Shown here in pieces: positions 18,079-26,149 of a stretch of 64,000 nt of DNA (position 1 is its first letter; every line of letters starts with the position of its first letter). The notes under the pieces are model-generated. The model did not search any database. It was not told the DNA's origin and was given only the letters and a program-made list of their open reading frames with translations. Location of the stretch: assembly GCA_023269545.1 (NCBI GenBank), contig JAHFTB010000001.1:1-64000 (forward strand), read 5' to 3'. The position numbers and the translations under genes were made by a program. This stretch comes from Verrucomicrobiota bacterium. GTDB taxonomy: Bacteria; Verrucomicrobiota; Verrucomicrobiia; Chthoniobacterales; Xiphinematobacteraceae.

Positions 18079-18948
18079 TCAATGCGGTTTCGCTAGAGAA
18101 AATCCTGCAAAGGCGATTCCTGCCGCCACAAAGGCACAACAACAAAGGGGAAGAAAAAAAACGGCCAGAGCGGCACGCCAACCTTCAATTCGATTCACTT
18201 GTTTCAGGCCGACAATCAACAACCACAAGTCGAGTACTATTGCAATCAAAACGCCTAAGAAAGGAATCACACGAAAAATAGCGGTACTGGCATCCGAATA
18301 ACAGGCGACCCGAAACGTGGATTCAAACCCTTTATGAGCTCCTCCCGTAAGGTATAATACCATGTGGAGTAAACCGGCTCGAAGAAAACTGCCGACCGTC
18401 GCCAGGACGGGCATTAATACAATTGCCATAGCCACATTGGCCAAATTGAGAGATTGTACTTCAAAAAAATTCGCCGGATAGTCAGCTGCGTTAGGCAGGT
18501 TCCGGACAAAATGTTTGAGGACAGTGGTATATAAGGAACCATAAGGGAGCGTCAATATTCCCACTGCGACCGACAGCAAAATTGTGTAAAGGAGGGGAGA
18601 GACTAAATCGCCTTCCGTCCGCATCTTCGAAAAAACCTGCTTGGGTTGAGTCAGGATTCTCCCGATTGTCCGTAACAGCGCTTGTAAAAATCCCACCTCC
18701 TGTCTTCTCTCCCAAGGAGGTTCTAGAGGAAGGATCGCAGGTGGCACTTCTTGGACAGGTAACAGGGGTGCCACTTCTACGACAGAAGGAAGATCCTGAA
18801 ATTCGGAAAGGGTTTTCCAGGCTTCCATGCCCGGCGACCATCCCAGGTCAGTAGGAAGAAAACGTCCGGATACCAAACCAGCAGACACGTCCTCCGGAGA
18901 GAATTGGCCAAGGGATTGCCGGTCTCTATTAATGTGGATGGGGCTCAT
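18079..18948 (-). CDS. GYF_2 plus Yip1-type membrane protein
   Basis: A 289-aa protein in two parts. Residues 1-50 form a GYF_2/DUF4339-like domain (INRDRQSLGQFSPEDVSAGL, then DLGWSPGMEAWKTLSEF), which usually binds proline-rich peptides. After a Pro-rich linker (residues 60-80), residues 95-285 contain five or so membrane helices of the Yip1/YIF superfamily, including GGAHKGFESTFRVACYS. The function in bacteria is unknown; related proteins are common in Verrucomicrobia, Planctomycetes and Bacteroidetes. It is probably co-transcribed with the DUF2752 gene. Confidence 0.82.
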   Translation of the reverse strand: MSPIHINRDRQSLGQFSPEDVSAGLVSGRFLPTDLGWSPGMEAWKTLSEFQDLPSVVEVAPLLPVQEVPPAILPLEPPWERRQEVGFLQALLRTIGRILTQPKQVFSKMRTEGDLVSPLLYTILLSVAVGILTLPYGSLYTTVLKHFVRNLPNAADYPANFFEVQSLNLANVAMAIVLMPVLATVGSFLRAGLLHMVLYLTGGAHKGFESTFRVACYSDASTAIFRVIPFLGVLIAIVLDLWLLIVGLKQVNRIEGWRAALAVFFLPLCCCAFVAAGIAFAGFSLAKPH

Positions 18949-19050
18949 ACTTATTCGTGCCTAACCCAATAGCAGCCCCCTGTCCATAATTCGTTCACAC
19001 ACCCAGGTAAAAGTTGAAACAACAATGCCCCTTTGTTATCTATCCGTAAT

Positions 19051-19617
19051 ATGCCAACTATCGCTTCTGATTCGCTACCGCTCGGCCACACCCTTCCTTC
19101 TTTTTCATTGCCAGACGTAGTCGAAGGAACTGTGGTATCTGATCAAAATGTATGCGCATCGAAGGCACTGTTGATCTCATTCCTATGCCGGCATTGCCCA
19201 TATGTAGTTCATATCCGAGAGGCACTTATGCAGTTAGCTGCGGATTACCAACCGAGAGGCACGATTTTTCTGGGAATAAGTTCCAATGACCCAGAACAAT
19301 ACTCCGACGATGCGCCAGAAAAGCTTCGGGAAATGGCTATGAACTGTGGGTTTTCATTTCCCCTTCTTTTTGATGAAACCCAACAAGTGGCGCGAGCTTT
19401 TACAGCAACTTGTACCCCTGATTTTTTCCTTTTTGATTCCCAAAGCAAACTGGCTTACCACGGCCGCTTGGATGACAGCACTCCTGGCAATGGGCGCCCT
19501 CTCACTGGAAAAGATCTCCGCAATGCACTGGATGCTGTTTTGGCCGCGCAGCCTGTTCCCGGCACTCAGCTTCCAAGCATGGGCTGTGGTATTAAGTGGA
19601 AAGCGAAGCCCGTATAA
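19051..19617 (+). CDS. Thioredoxin-fold redoxin (AhpC/TSA-like)
   Basis: A 188-aa cytoplasmic redoxin. The active-site segment ALLISFLCRHCPYVVHIREA resembles the thioredoxin-family group with a C-x-x-C motif (CRHC near residue 50). The conserved GTPDFFLFD-like segment is CTPDFFLFDSQSKLAYHGRLDD, and the end motif is PSMGCGIKWK. An upstream in-frame TTG adds six residues, but the ATG at 19051 is preferred. The last codons (KPV and stop) come from a D repeat, so the native C-terminus may have been replaced. Peroxide or disulfide reduction is likely, but the partner is unknown. Confidence 0.85.
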   Translation: MPTIASDSLPLGHTLPSFSLPDVVEGTVVSDQNVCASKALLISFLCRHCPYVVHIREALMQLAADYQPRGTIFLGISSNDPEQYSDDAPEKLREMAMNCGFSFPLLFDETQQVARAFTATCTPDFFLFDSQSKLAYHGRLDDSTPGNGRPLTGKDLRNALDAVLAAQPVPGTQLPSMGCGIKWKAKPV

Positions 19618-19622
19618 AATGA
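19603..19622 (+). repeat. Family D end forming the redoxin stop
   Basis: GCGAAGCCCGTATAAAATGA; AAG-CCC-GTA-TAA within it is the final K-P-V-stop of the redoxin gene. Confidence 0.75.
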
Positions 19623-19636
19623 GTTCGAATTTACCC

Positions 19637-19695
19637 AGGACTTACGCAGATTCCGGAGAAAAGCTCGCTCGTTTTCCTCTGTTTTTGCGGAAGTC
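19637..19695. repeat. Family B element
   Basis: It begins AGGACTTACGCAG and ends TTTTTGCGGAAGTCT, an inverted repeat of about 12 bp with mismatches. The inside carries GAAAAGCTCGCTCGTTTTCC, which is shared (in either orientation) with the other B copies. It abuts the C copy that follows. Confidence 0.7.
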
Positions 19696-19770
19696 TACTC
19701 CTTCCTTCGGGCCTTGTTCTACGCTGAAATCTCTGATCGCGCCGCCGCTATAGTCTTTTGGGACAGGCTC
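19696..19770. repeat. Family C right end
   Basis: The right part of family C: GGCCTTGTTCTACGCTGAAA, GCTATAGTCTT, then GGACAGGCTC. The left end is missing. The end abuts the VapC-like toxin gene stop (19771-19773). Confidence 0.65.
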
Positions 19771-20208
19771 TCAGGTATTTTTATCGAAGTAGATGGGTAC
19801 TCCCGCCTTCTTGGCAGCTTTGCGAAGATCCTTGTCTAGTGTTGCAATCGGTAGGCTCAGCCTGCGTGCCAACTCAAGATATTGGGCATCGTAACCAGAA
19901 AGCTTAAATTCCCTAGATATCGCAGCGACTGTTAACTGGACGCGTGAGGGAGCCGCTGCGTCGCGTTCGATTGGCAACTGTCCTAACTGGTAGATAAAGT
20001 TCGTAAAGGCAGATTCACCGAACTCACCAGCATCCTCAGCACAACGAAGTATGTGAATAATTTCCGTATACCAGAGTGCCGGGACCGTAGCGCATGTCAC
20101 ATCGAATGAATCGAGCACCGCGTCAGCATAAGCACGATCGGTTATTGATCCGTCTTGCATTGCCCAGCGAATTGTGACGGACGCATCCAAGATAAAATTA
20201 CTGGTCAT
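19771..20208 (-). CDS. PIN-domain toxin, VapC-like
   Basis: The 145-aa protein fits a PIN ribonuclease: first acidic residue Asp8 in FILDASVTIRWA, a mid Glu near TEIIHILRCAE, then YDAQYLELARRL and ATLDKDLRKAAKKAGV, which carry the remaining acidic cluster. Such toxins cleave tRNA or rRNA and are held by an antitoxin. The antitoxin gene precedes it with a 4-nt overlap (ATGA). The stop codon lies flush against a family C end. The system may stabilise this repeat-rich island or be inactive; the toxin looks intact. Confidence 0.88.
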   Translation of the reverse strand: MTSNFILDASVTIRWAMQDGSITDRAYADAVLDSFDVTCATVPALWYTEIIHILRCAEDAGEFGESAFTNFIYQLGQLPIERDAAAPSRVQLTVAAISREFKLSGYDAQYLELARRLSLPIATLDKDLRKAAKKAGVPIYFDKNT

Positions 20209-20462
20209 CCGCGTCGTCCTCGCAGGCGCATTGCAGAGAATTGCCGTTGATCAATCCTACCTGTACGCATGGCTTTAATTGCAGCGACTGCTTTTTCCGT
20301 CTGTTGCGTCGCACGACTGGCCGCGGGCACCAGATCTGCCACAGGCTCACCCCGATTTGTGATGGTGACTCGTTCGCCCTGCTCTACCTGCTTGAGAATA
20401 GCGGGCAGTTTTGTCTTTGCCTCATAGACACCGTATTCGTGTGTAATTACTTCCGCTTCCAT
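20205..20462 (-). CDS. Phd/YefM-family antitoxin
   Basis: An 85-aa antitoxin. Residues 1-45 carry the DNA-binding Phd/YefM pattern (EYGVYEAKTKLPAILKQVEQ, GERVTITNRGEPVADLVPA). The C-terminal part would block the PIN toxin. An upstream start adding 13 residues is possible, but the ATG at 20462 gives the family-typical N-terminus. The stop overlaps the toxin start by 4 nt, so the proteins are translationally coupled. Proteins of this family normally repress their own promoter, expected within 20463-20510. Confidence 0.87.
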   Translation of the reverse strand: MEAEVITHEYGVYEAKTKLPAILKQVEQGERVTITNRGEPVADLVPAASRATQQTEKAVAAIKAMRTGRIDQRQFSAMRLRGRRG

Positions 20463-20549
20463 AAGAAGATCTAGTCTACATATCAGATCAGATTGTTGCA
20501 AGGCATAATTTTTGAGAATGTTGCCCTATGGATAGTGATTGGAAATTCT

Positions 20550-20612
20550 CAGAACTTACGCAAAAACAGGGGAAACCCAGCAAGTTTTTCTTCGGAATCT
20601 GCGTAAGTCCTG
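20550..20612 (+). repeat. Family B element
   Basis: CAGAACTTACGCAAAAACAG at the left and TCTGCGTAAGTCCTG at the right form an inverted repeat of 12-13 bp with one mismatch. The loop region matches the other B copies in part (GTTTTTCTTCGGAA). Confidence 0.75.
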
Positions 20613-20710
20613 ATTTAAAATATTTTCACGAAATACGTCCCCTTCGGCAGACCGATAAGACGTGATCCGTTATCAACAGAATTCATCCAGGCTGATAGCC
20701 TTCTGAATTC

Positions 20711-20917
20711 TTAGATTTTCGTACCCGTTCTTTGCGTTAAACCATAACTCGTTTTCCATTGACGTGTGGCACGGTCCTCTCGATTATCCCGCGATTCGGA
20801 AAAAAGACGTTCTGATTTATGGGAAGTAACAGCCTTTTCGATCAAAGGCGTCGCTTGTTGAAGTCTTGTACGCGTCTTTGCAAAAACAGTATTTTTTTTG
20901 ATTTTCTTTTTCATCAC
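20711..20917 (-). CDS. Doubtful small basic protein (68 aa)
   Basis: An open frame of 68 codons starting MMKKKIKKNTVF, highly basic and without membrane segment. Preceded on its strand by GGAAACAAAAAACGTG, a weak ribosome-binding context. I do not recognise it. It might be a small DNA-binding or ribosome-associated protein, or non-coding. Confidence 0.3.
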   Translation of the reverse strand: MMKKKIKKNTVFAKTRTRLQQATPLIEKAVTSHKSERLFSESRDNREDRATRQWKTSYGLTQRTGTKI

Positions 20918-20942
20918 GTTTTTTGTTTCCCAAAAGTGCTCC

Positions 20943-21105
20943 TATAGCGAAATTCCCCTAAAATAAGTATGAGTGGTCCGGAATTTTATTTCAGAATTTG
21001 TTCCAAAAAATTGGCCATCTCCGTAGAGATGGACAGTTTTGGGGAACAAGGCTTGGGGCAAAAATAACAACAAGGCATACTCATTTCAAAAGAATTTCGC
21101 TATAC
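20943..21105. mobile_element. Fold-back MITE-like element with D-type ends
   Basis: Left end TATAGCGAAATTCCCCTAAA and right end (reverse complement) TATAGCGAAATTCTTTTGAA; 24 of the first 29 positions match, including AGTATG at 24-29. The two halves also pair in the middle: TTGTTCC with GGAACAA, and CCATCTC with GAGATGG over a 4-nt loop. The whole 163 bp can fold into one long imperfect hairpin. The ends share TATAGCGAA with the D repeats. No open frame of note. Confidence 0.7.
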
Positions 21106-21423
21106 TAAAAGATAGCGCGAAAATAAGGAAAAACAGGGTTTTTTTTGGAAATGGAAAAAACTCTTTGCGGAGGGCGGATTGAGAAAAGAAAATTCCCTGA
21201 AGTGCTTGAATGAGAGGCTACTGCCAGATCCGCAGAATTCTATTACGGCAAAGTACAGATTGCTAAATTTAAAAATAATTCCTGGCTCTTTGCGCTAAGA
21301 ATCAGGCGGATATATTACTACCACTTTAGCGACAGAGTCCACTGAAATACCCATCTTTTAAGATGAAATGCGGTTGCTCTATTTCGAATCCATTCACATT
21401 TTTATTTATTATTATTTACCTCC

Positions 21424-22395
21424 ATGAACGCCATCCCCAGTCAGTCCCTTTATCTTACATCACCCCCAAAAAATAATTTCTCCTCAAGAAATTTTGAAGT
21501 TCATTCCGATCCACCCATACCGTTCGTTGCGCGGACTTCCTCAGATAATACGAAGCGAAATTCCCAATTAAACTGTCATCTTCATCTCGGAAAATTTTCC
21601 GAGAGGACCTATCGACTGAAACGCGAGGCCACTCCTTCCTCTGATCATCCCTCCGCAACAGCTTTCCCTCGACGGCAGCAACAAAAGGCAATCGAAATAT
21701 TCACTCGCTATTCGGAAAAAATTCAAACGATTTTGAGCTCATCCGTATTTACCCCCCAACAAAGAGCAAAACTAGAGCCTCTCATCGAGCGCTCACGTGA
21801 GATTCTTTTCCATGCTACCCAAGAACTAAAAAATGTTTCTTCCCTTCAAACAGAAAAATTAATCCAATTAGGACAGGATATCACGCTTCACCTCACCCCG
21901 GCCTGGAAAACGATCTTGTCACCTTTTGGCTATGCATTCGGAGAACAAGCTCAGACTTTTTTGTTGAAACTCGGCGAACGTGTCGACAATGAATTAAACG
22001 CAATCGGCCTGACACAACCCCTACCTGACGCAGACAAATGGAAGTTCATTCAACGCATTCAAACATGCATCGACGAAATCAAATTGTCCAAACACCTAGA
22101 CACCGATCCCCTTCCACAGAATTCAGTGGCACAACTTCGAACAGCCTTTGATCAACGGAAAAATCTGTTTGTTAATGCGGCGGAGCAGATCAGACGCGCT
22201 CGATCCTGTTTGGAAGCTTATAACGTCCTCCATACTCTTCGGGATAGTATCTCTCAAGGGAGCTCCGGATTGCAGCACCTCCTCAGATCACCTCAAAGCG
22301 ATCTCTTAGACAATTGGATCAATGGTTTTTCAGCAGAGATTCTTGTGTTGCTGCAGACGATCTCGCCAAGGCATAGCGAAGCCCGTATAAAATGA
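21424..22395 (+). CDS. Orphan 323-aa helical protein
   Basis: I do not recognise this protein. Residues 1-70 are Ser/Pro/Asn-rich and probably disordered. From about 80 to 320 it is strongly helical, with heptad-like stretches (for instance near residues 90-150 and 240-275) but no catalytic motif, signal peptide or membrane segment. The final residues (SEARIK and stop) are contributed by a D repeat, in a different reading frame from that used in the redoxin gene. It is flanked by repeats on both sides. Its size, helical content and disordered start would suit a secreted effector or cytoplasmic scaffold, but that is guesswork. Confidence 0.65.
   Translation: MNAIPSQSLYLTSPPKNNFSSRNFEVHSDPPIPFVARTSSDNTKRNSQLNCHLHLGKFSERTYRLKREATPSSDHPSATAFPRRQQQKAIEIFTRYSEKIQTILSSSVFTPQQRAKLEPLIERSREILFHATQELKNVSSLQTEKLIQLGQDITLHLTPAWKTILSPFGYAFGEQAQTFLLKLGERVDNELNAIGLTQPLPDADKWKFIQRIQTCIDEIKLSKHLDTDPLPQNSVAQLRTAFDQRKNLFVNAAEQIRRARSCLEAYNVLHTLRDSISQGSSGLQHLLRSPQSDLLDNWINGFSAEILVLLQTISPRHSEARIK
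22372..22395 (+). repeat. Family D end at orphan gene stop
   Basis: CATAGCGAAGCCCGTATAAA then ATGA. It supplies the terminal codons of the 323-aa orphan. It forms an inverted pair with the copy at 22908-22931, enclosing the glyoxalase-fold gene. Confidence 0.8.
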
Positions 22396-22446
22396 TTGAT
22401 ATGAAATTTAGGTTGAGGTTCCATGGCCCTGGTTCAATGTGAGTAC

Positions 22447-22827
22447 ATGGTCACAAAACTACTTCACACTCGCTATCGAGTCCATGATCTGGATAAAACC
22501 ACAAATTTTTATCGTGAGGTTCTTGGATTGAAAGAAGTTAGCCGCTCCACGAGTGACCGAGGGTCACAGCTTGTCTTTTTTAAGGCACCTTGCAGCGAAG
22601 AGCTCATTGAAATCTGTAAATACGATGCGAGCGGTCCTGTCCAAGTAGGATCCGACCTCACACATCTTGCATTTGAAGTAGAGGACATGAAGGCCTTTGC
22701 AGCACACGCCGAAAAATTAGGCTATCCTCTTTCTGATGGTCCTCAGGAAACCTCAAGCGGGTCTCTCATCGCTTTCATAGATGCACCGGAGGGATATGAA
22801 ATCGAATTGATCCAGCCAAAAGCCTGA
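22447..22827 (+). CDS. Glyoxalase I-like VOC-family protein
   Basis: A 126-aa protein of the vicinal-oxygen-chelate fold with two beta-alpha-beta-beta-beta units. The metal-binding pattern of glyoxalase I is visible: His near residue 6 in LLHTRYRVHDLDKT, Glu in ELIEICKYD, His in LTHLAFEVEDM near residue 77, and Glu in GYEIELIQP near the end. It is therefore probably a lactoylglutathione lyase or a close relative. An upstream ATG (22423) adds eight residues with no family match. The gene lies between two inverted D repeats together with a B element. Confidence 0.85.
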   Translation: MVTKLLHTRYRVHDLDKTTNFYREVLGLKEVSRSTSDRGSQLVFFKAPCSEELIEICKYDASGPVQVGSDLTHLAFEVEDMKAFAAHAEKLGYPLSDGPQETSSGSLIAFIDAPEGYEIELIQPKA

Positions 22828-22842
22828 CAAATATTAAAGATC

Positions 22843-22902
22843 GGACTGACGCAAAAATAGGGGAAAACGAGCGAGCTTTTCTCCGGAGTTTGCGTAAGTC
22901 CT
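22843..22902 (+). repeat. Family B element with flanking AAAGAT
   Basis: GGACTGACGCAAAAATAGGG at the left and GTTTGCGTAAGTCCTG at the right are inverted ends. The inside is GAAAACGAGCGAGCTTTTCT. AAAGAT stands directly before (with one extra base) and after the element, compatible with a short target duplication. Confidence 0.75.
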
Positions 22903-22907
22903 GAAAG

Positions 22908-22931
22908 ATATTTTATACGGGCTTCGTTATA
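22908..22931 (-). repeat. Family D end forming the kamA stop
   Basis: On the minus strand: TATAACGAAGCCCGTATAAA then ATAT. AAG-CCC-GTA-TAA within it ends the aminomutase gene with K-P-V-stop, as in the redoxin gene. Confidence 0.8.
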
Positions 22932-24127
22932 GGAAGTTCCGGATATTCTCTATGATTTGAGGAATCCGTCTTCTCGGGAGAAGACATGGTGACTTCGGGA
23001 TATTCGAAGACTCTCCCCTCGTAATTACGAATCACCACCTTCTCTTCGTTATGCAGTAGCACATATTCGGGATTGATAGGAACTTTGCCCCCTCCTCCCG
23101 GAGCATCAATGACATACTGGGGAATAGCGTATCCTGAAGTATGTCCACGAAGTCCTTCGATAATCTCGATTCCTTTACTGACAGGCACCCGCAGATGATT
23201 CGAGCCTCGAATCAGGTCGCATTGATATAAATAATAGGGTCTCACTCGACAGAGCAGCAACTTGTGTACGAGCTCGCGCATGACCTCCACATCGTCATTG
23301 ACACCGGCAAGTAACACACTTTGATTTCCCAATGGAATTCCATGGTTCGCAAGACGCTCCAGCGCTTCCCGGACCTCCAAAGTCAGCTCCTTGGGATGAT
23401 TGACATGGACACTCATCCAAAGAGGATGGAATTTTTGTAGCATGGCACAAAGTTTCGGCGTGATCCGCTGCGGAAGAAAAATGGGAATGCGTGTTCCAAT
23501 CCGTAAAAACTCAAGGTGTGGAATCGCTCGCAAGCGACTCAACAATTGTTCTAATTTTTCATCGGAAAAGAGAAGAGCATCACCTCCCGAAAGGAGAACA
23601 TCCCGTACCTCCCGATGTTCTGCCAAGTAGGCCAGAGCCTGCTCAAAATCAGTATGCAATTCTTGTTCCCCCACTCCGCTGACCACCCGACTTCGCGTGC
23701 AGTATCGACAATAAGCCGCACAGCGATCCGTCACTAAGAAGAGGACTCGATCCGGGTAACGATGTACGAGACCCGGCACCGGCATATGAGAATCCTCTCC
23801 ACAGGGATCTGCCATCTCGGCTACCGACGTCTGCCCTTCCTCGAATCGAGGAATCACTTGACGCCGAATCGGACAGGCAACGTCTTGGGTGTTTATCAAA
23901 TTAAAGAAGTGCGGTGTAATTGCCATGGCCAGTTTGTTTCCGGCCAACAATACCCCAGCACGTTCTTCCGCACTCAAGTGCAAGCGCTTCTCCAATTCCT
24001 TGAGATCAATCACCCGATTACGCAATTGCCAGTGCCAATCCGCCCAATCCTTTTCGGGAGCCGTTGGCCAATGCCCGGGAGCGTGCGAAACAAACCGGGC
24101 TGCTCCCCTAGCTAAATTATGGTCCAT
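22913..24127 (-). CDS. kamA: Lysine 2,3-aminomutase family radical SAM protein
   Basis: A 404-aa radical-SAM, PLP-dependent enzyme. The cluster motif CxxxCxxC is at Cys136, 140 and 143 (DRCAAYCRYCTRSR), followed by the SAM motif VLLSGGDALL. The PLP lysine lies towards the C-terminus, in or near VIDAPGGGGKVPI. The N-terminal DWADWHWQLRNRV is typical of KamA. Products could be beta-lysine (osmolyte or antibiotic precursor) or EF-P modification; no efp or epmA is adjacent, so KamA proper is favoured. An upstream in-frame ATG at 24211 adds 28 residues with no family match. The C-terminus has been rewritten by a D repeat. Confidence 0.9.
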   Translation of the reverse strand: MDHNLARGAARFVSHAPGHWPTAPEKDWADWHWQLRNRVIDLKELEKRLHLSAEERAGVLLAGNKLAMAITPHFFNLINTQDVACPIRRQVIPRFEEGQTSVAEMADPCGEDSHMPVPGLVHRYPDRVLFLVTDRCAAYCRYCTRSRVVSGVGEQELHTDFEQALAYLAEHREVRDVLLSGGDALLFSDEKLEQLLSRLRAIPHLEFLRIGTRIPIFLPQRITPKLCAMLQKFHPLWMSVHVNHPKELTLEVREALERLANHGIPLGNQSVLLAGVNDDVEVMRELVHKLLLCRVRPYYLYQCDLIRGSNHLRVPVSKGIEIIEGLRGHTSGYAIPQYVIDAPGGGGKVPINPEYVLLHNEEKVVIRNYEGRVFEYPEVTMSSPEKTDSSNHREYPELPITKPV

Positions 24128-24447
24128 ATTCAGTAGCTCGTGAAGGGTAAGCAACCAGTTTAATTTGTCAACCGATGTGAATACATTCTTTGTCCTACAT
24201 GATATTCGCAAATGAAGGACCCTGTACGCTGCCTAAAAGTTAAGGAATTTTGAAGACTGAGAACTCCCTGTGAGGCAAGAGATGTACAGTATTTAGCATA
24301 TCTTGCTTATTTGTAGTGAGATGCATTTATTTTCTCTGTCTCCTCCTCCGATGCAATGACTCCTATTGATGAGAGAGCAGGTGGTTGGAAGCAAAATTCC
24401 GAAGAGAAAAATCCCGGATAAATTTTATCAGCAACCCCGCATATCTA

Positions 24448-26013
24448 TTAAAATGTGTAGTTTAAGCCAATAAGTACACCATGCGACACAATGTCCCCTC
24501 CGCCAAACTGGGGGTTGTAGTAACAATAGCTGCCCAGCCGAGGGTTGAGTTGCGCAACGAAACCAGCCGTACCGAAAGCGTTGTTGCGCGCTCCGGTAAC
24601 ACTGGTCAACTGAAAAGAAGAACCGGAGTTCCATGTCGCGATAAACTTCTGTCCATAATTGAGATATTCATGTTGCCAGGCAAGCCCGAGCACAGGGATG
24701 ATTTTGCAATTAGGGAATATTTCCCAAAGATAAGAGAGAGTGCCACCCAAAGTGGAGACCAGTGAATTTGCACTCTGTCCGCTTCCTCTCAGGTTGAGGT
24801 TGCCTGCCCCCGTTTCCTGGAAAGAAGAGATTGCCAAATAGGTATACTGAATCGATAGATTCATCCCCAATCGCCACTTTCCCCACAACGCCTCGTATCC
24901 GCCCCCTAGCAAGGAATTCAATTCGCCTGCAGAGGGATAACTACGAGCGGCCCAATTTTTGCTTCCAAAATTTAGGGAGCGATTCAGCCCAATACTGTGA
25001 AAACCGCCACCCACAATTCCATTCATATAGAATCCATTCCAGCGGCTCGTCCCATAGAGACCAAATTTTATACCGTTTGCCCTGAGCCAAAATCCATCCG
25101 CATACCAAGCCTTGGTACCTTGGTATCCTCCATAAATACCAACGCTACTGTTTTGACTGAGCCGATAGTCAGCCCCTGTACTAAAGTAGCCTGTCACTGC
25201 ATTTAATCGCGGCAAATCCGTTACATTCGTAATTGTGGAAAACACGCCCGATGCGTTCGCAAAAATATTCCACGGCGAAGTTTCAGCCACCGTGTATAGG
25301 ACTTTTTTCCCGAATAGGGCTGTCTCATGAGCATTTCTTTGCTCCATCATGGGTTCTTGATTTAATCCATTCAAGGAAATGCCTCTCGCTCCTGATCGAA
25401 GATCTCCTAACCGTTCTGCAAGTTGTCCATATTGTGTATTGGAAATATTAAGGAAAATTTCCTTAATACTAAGAGCCATTTGTGGAGTTAATTTATCTAA
25501 ATAACGTCCTAAATATTTTCCAGGTACGGACTCCAAAATCTTAACCACCTCACCTAGTTCTCCATAAGCGTTGCCATTGACGATCGTTTCATTCAGTGCT
25601 TTCGCCACCAACTTCCGCTCCGGAGTAGCTCCTGAAATTTTGCTATCGGGAATTAGTCTATTACTCTCCTTACCTGATGATTGCGGCGAGGGAGCCGTTT
25701 CGGAAACAAGTGGCTCGACAACTTCCGAATTTACAGAAGGCTCCTTGTTTGATTCATGTGATTGAGCACCCAGAAGTTCATACTCCATAGAATAAACTAT
25801 CTCGACTGCCTGATCATTCGGATCCCCAAAAAATTCCGGCTCCTTAAATTCCTTGTCTTCCGAGAAATAAAAAGTGTGAGATACGACATTATATCCTCCT
25901 TGGTCTCTTTCCTGTATGATTACGGAGGCTCTAGCGAAACTTATAGAAAGAATGTAAGTGAGTATTATAAAAAAATATAAAAAAAATTCTTTGAATTCAG
26001 AAAGTGCAATCAT
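24448..26013 (-). CDS. Autotransporter-type outer-membrane beta-barrel protein
   Basis: A 521-aa exported protein. An N-terminal hydrophobic segment (residues 9-28, ending SFARA) is a probable signal peptide. A short passenger-like region (30-250), Ser/Glu/Pro-rich in the middle, is followed by a beta-domain of about 270 residues. That domain has alternating amphipathic strands (YRLSQNSSVGIYGGYQG, WRLGMNLSIQYTYLAI, FVAQLNPRLGSYCYYN) and ends in an aromatic residue (LIGLNYTF), the typical outer-membrane insertion signal. It resembles the autotransporter barrel superfamily. The passenger is short for an adhesin, and I cannot give its function. Confidence 0.85.
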   Translation of the reverse strand: MIALSEFKEFFLYFFIILTYILSISFARASVIIQERDQGGYNVVSHTFYFSEDKEFKEPEFFGDPNDQAVEIVYSMEYELLGAQSHESNKEPSVNSEVVEPLVSETAPSPQSSGKESNRLIPDSKISGATPERKLVAKALNETIVNGNAYGELGEVVKILESVPGKYLGRYLDKLTPQMALSIKEIFLNISNTQYGQLAERLGDLRSGARGISLNGLNQEPMMEQRNAHETALFGKKVLYTVAETSPWNIFANASGVFSTITNVTDLPRLNAVTGYFSTGADYRLSQNSSVGIYGGYQGTKAWYADGFWLRANGIKFGLYGTSRWNGFYMNGIVGGGFHSIGLNRSLNFGSKNWAARSYPSAGELNSLLGGGYEALWGKWRLGMNLSIQYTYLAISSFQETGAGNLNLRGSGQSANSLVSTLGGTLSYLWEIFPNCKIIPVLGLAWQHEYLNYGQKFIATWNSGSSFQLTSVTGARNNAFGTAGFVAQLNPRLGSYCYYNPQFGGGDIVSHGVLIGLNYTF

Positions 26014-26149
26014 TTAATCCGGGGCAACCATTAGCAAACGGCCCCGACACAATCATGATTCCTTGATTTTGTCTGTTTTTTTTTAAACTTAAATTGAGTA
26101 AAGCATACAGATAAGGCATTTATTGTGAACCTATCTATACACTTTTACA

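Larger units (their letters stand above)
20509..21423. other. Repeat-rich intergenic region
   Basis: This 0.9-kb stretch between vapB and the 323-aa orphan gene carries a B element (20550-20612), a doubtful small frame on the minus strand (20711-20917) and a 163-bp fold-back element (20943-21105). From 21110 to 21423 I see no gene. The final 40 bp before the orphan gene are A/T-rich and could hold its promoter. Confidence 0.55.

Noticed and set aside
19346-19753. 135-codon frame overlapping the redoxin gene
   Set aside because: It lies in another frame of the redoxin gene and then runs through B and C repeats.
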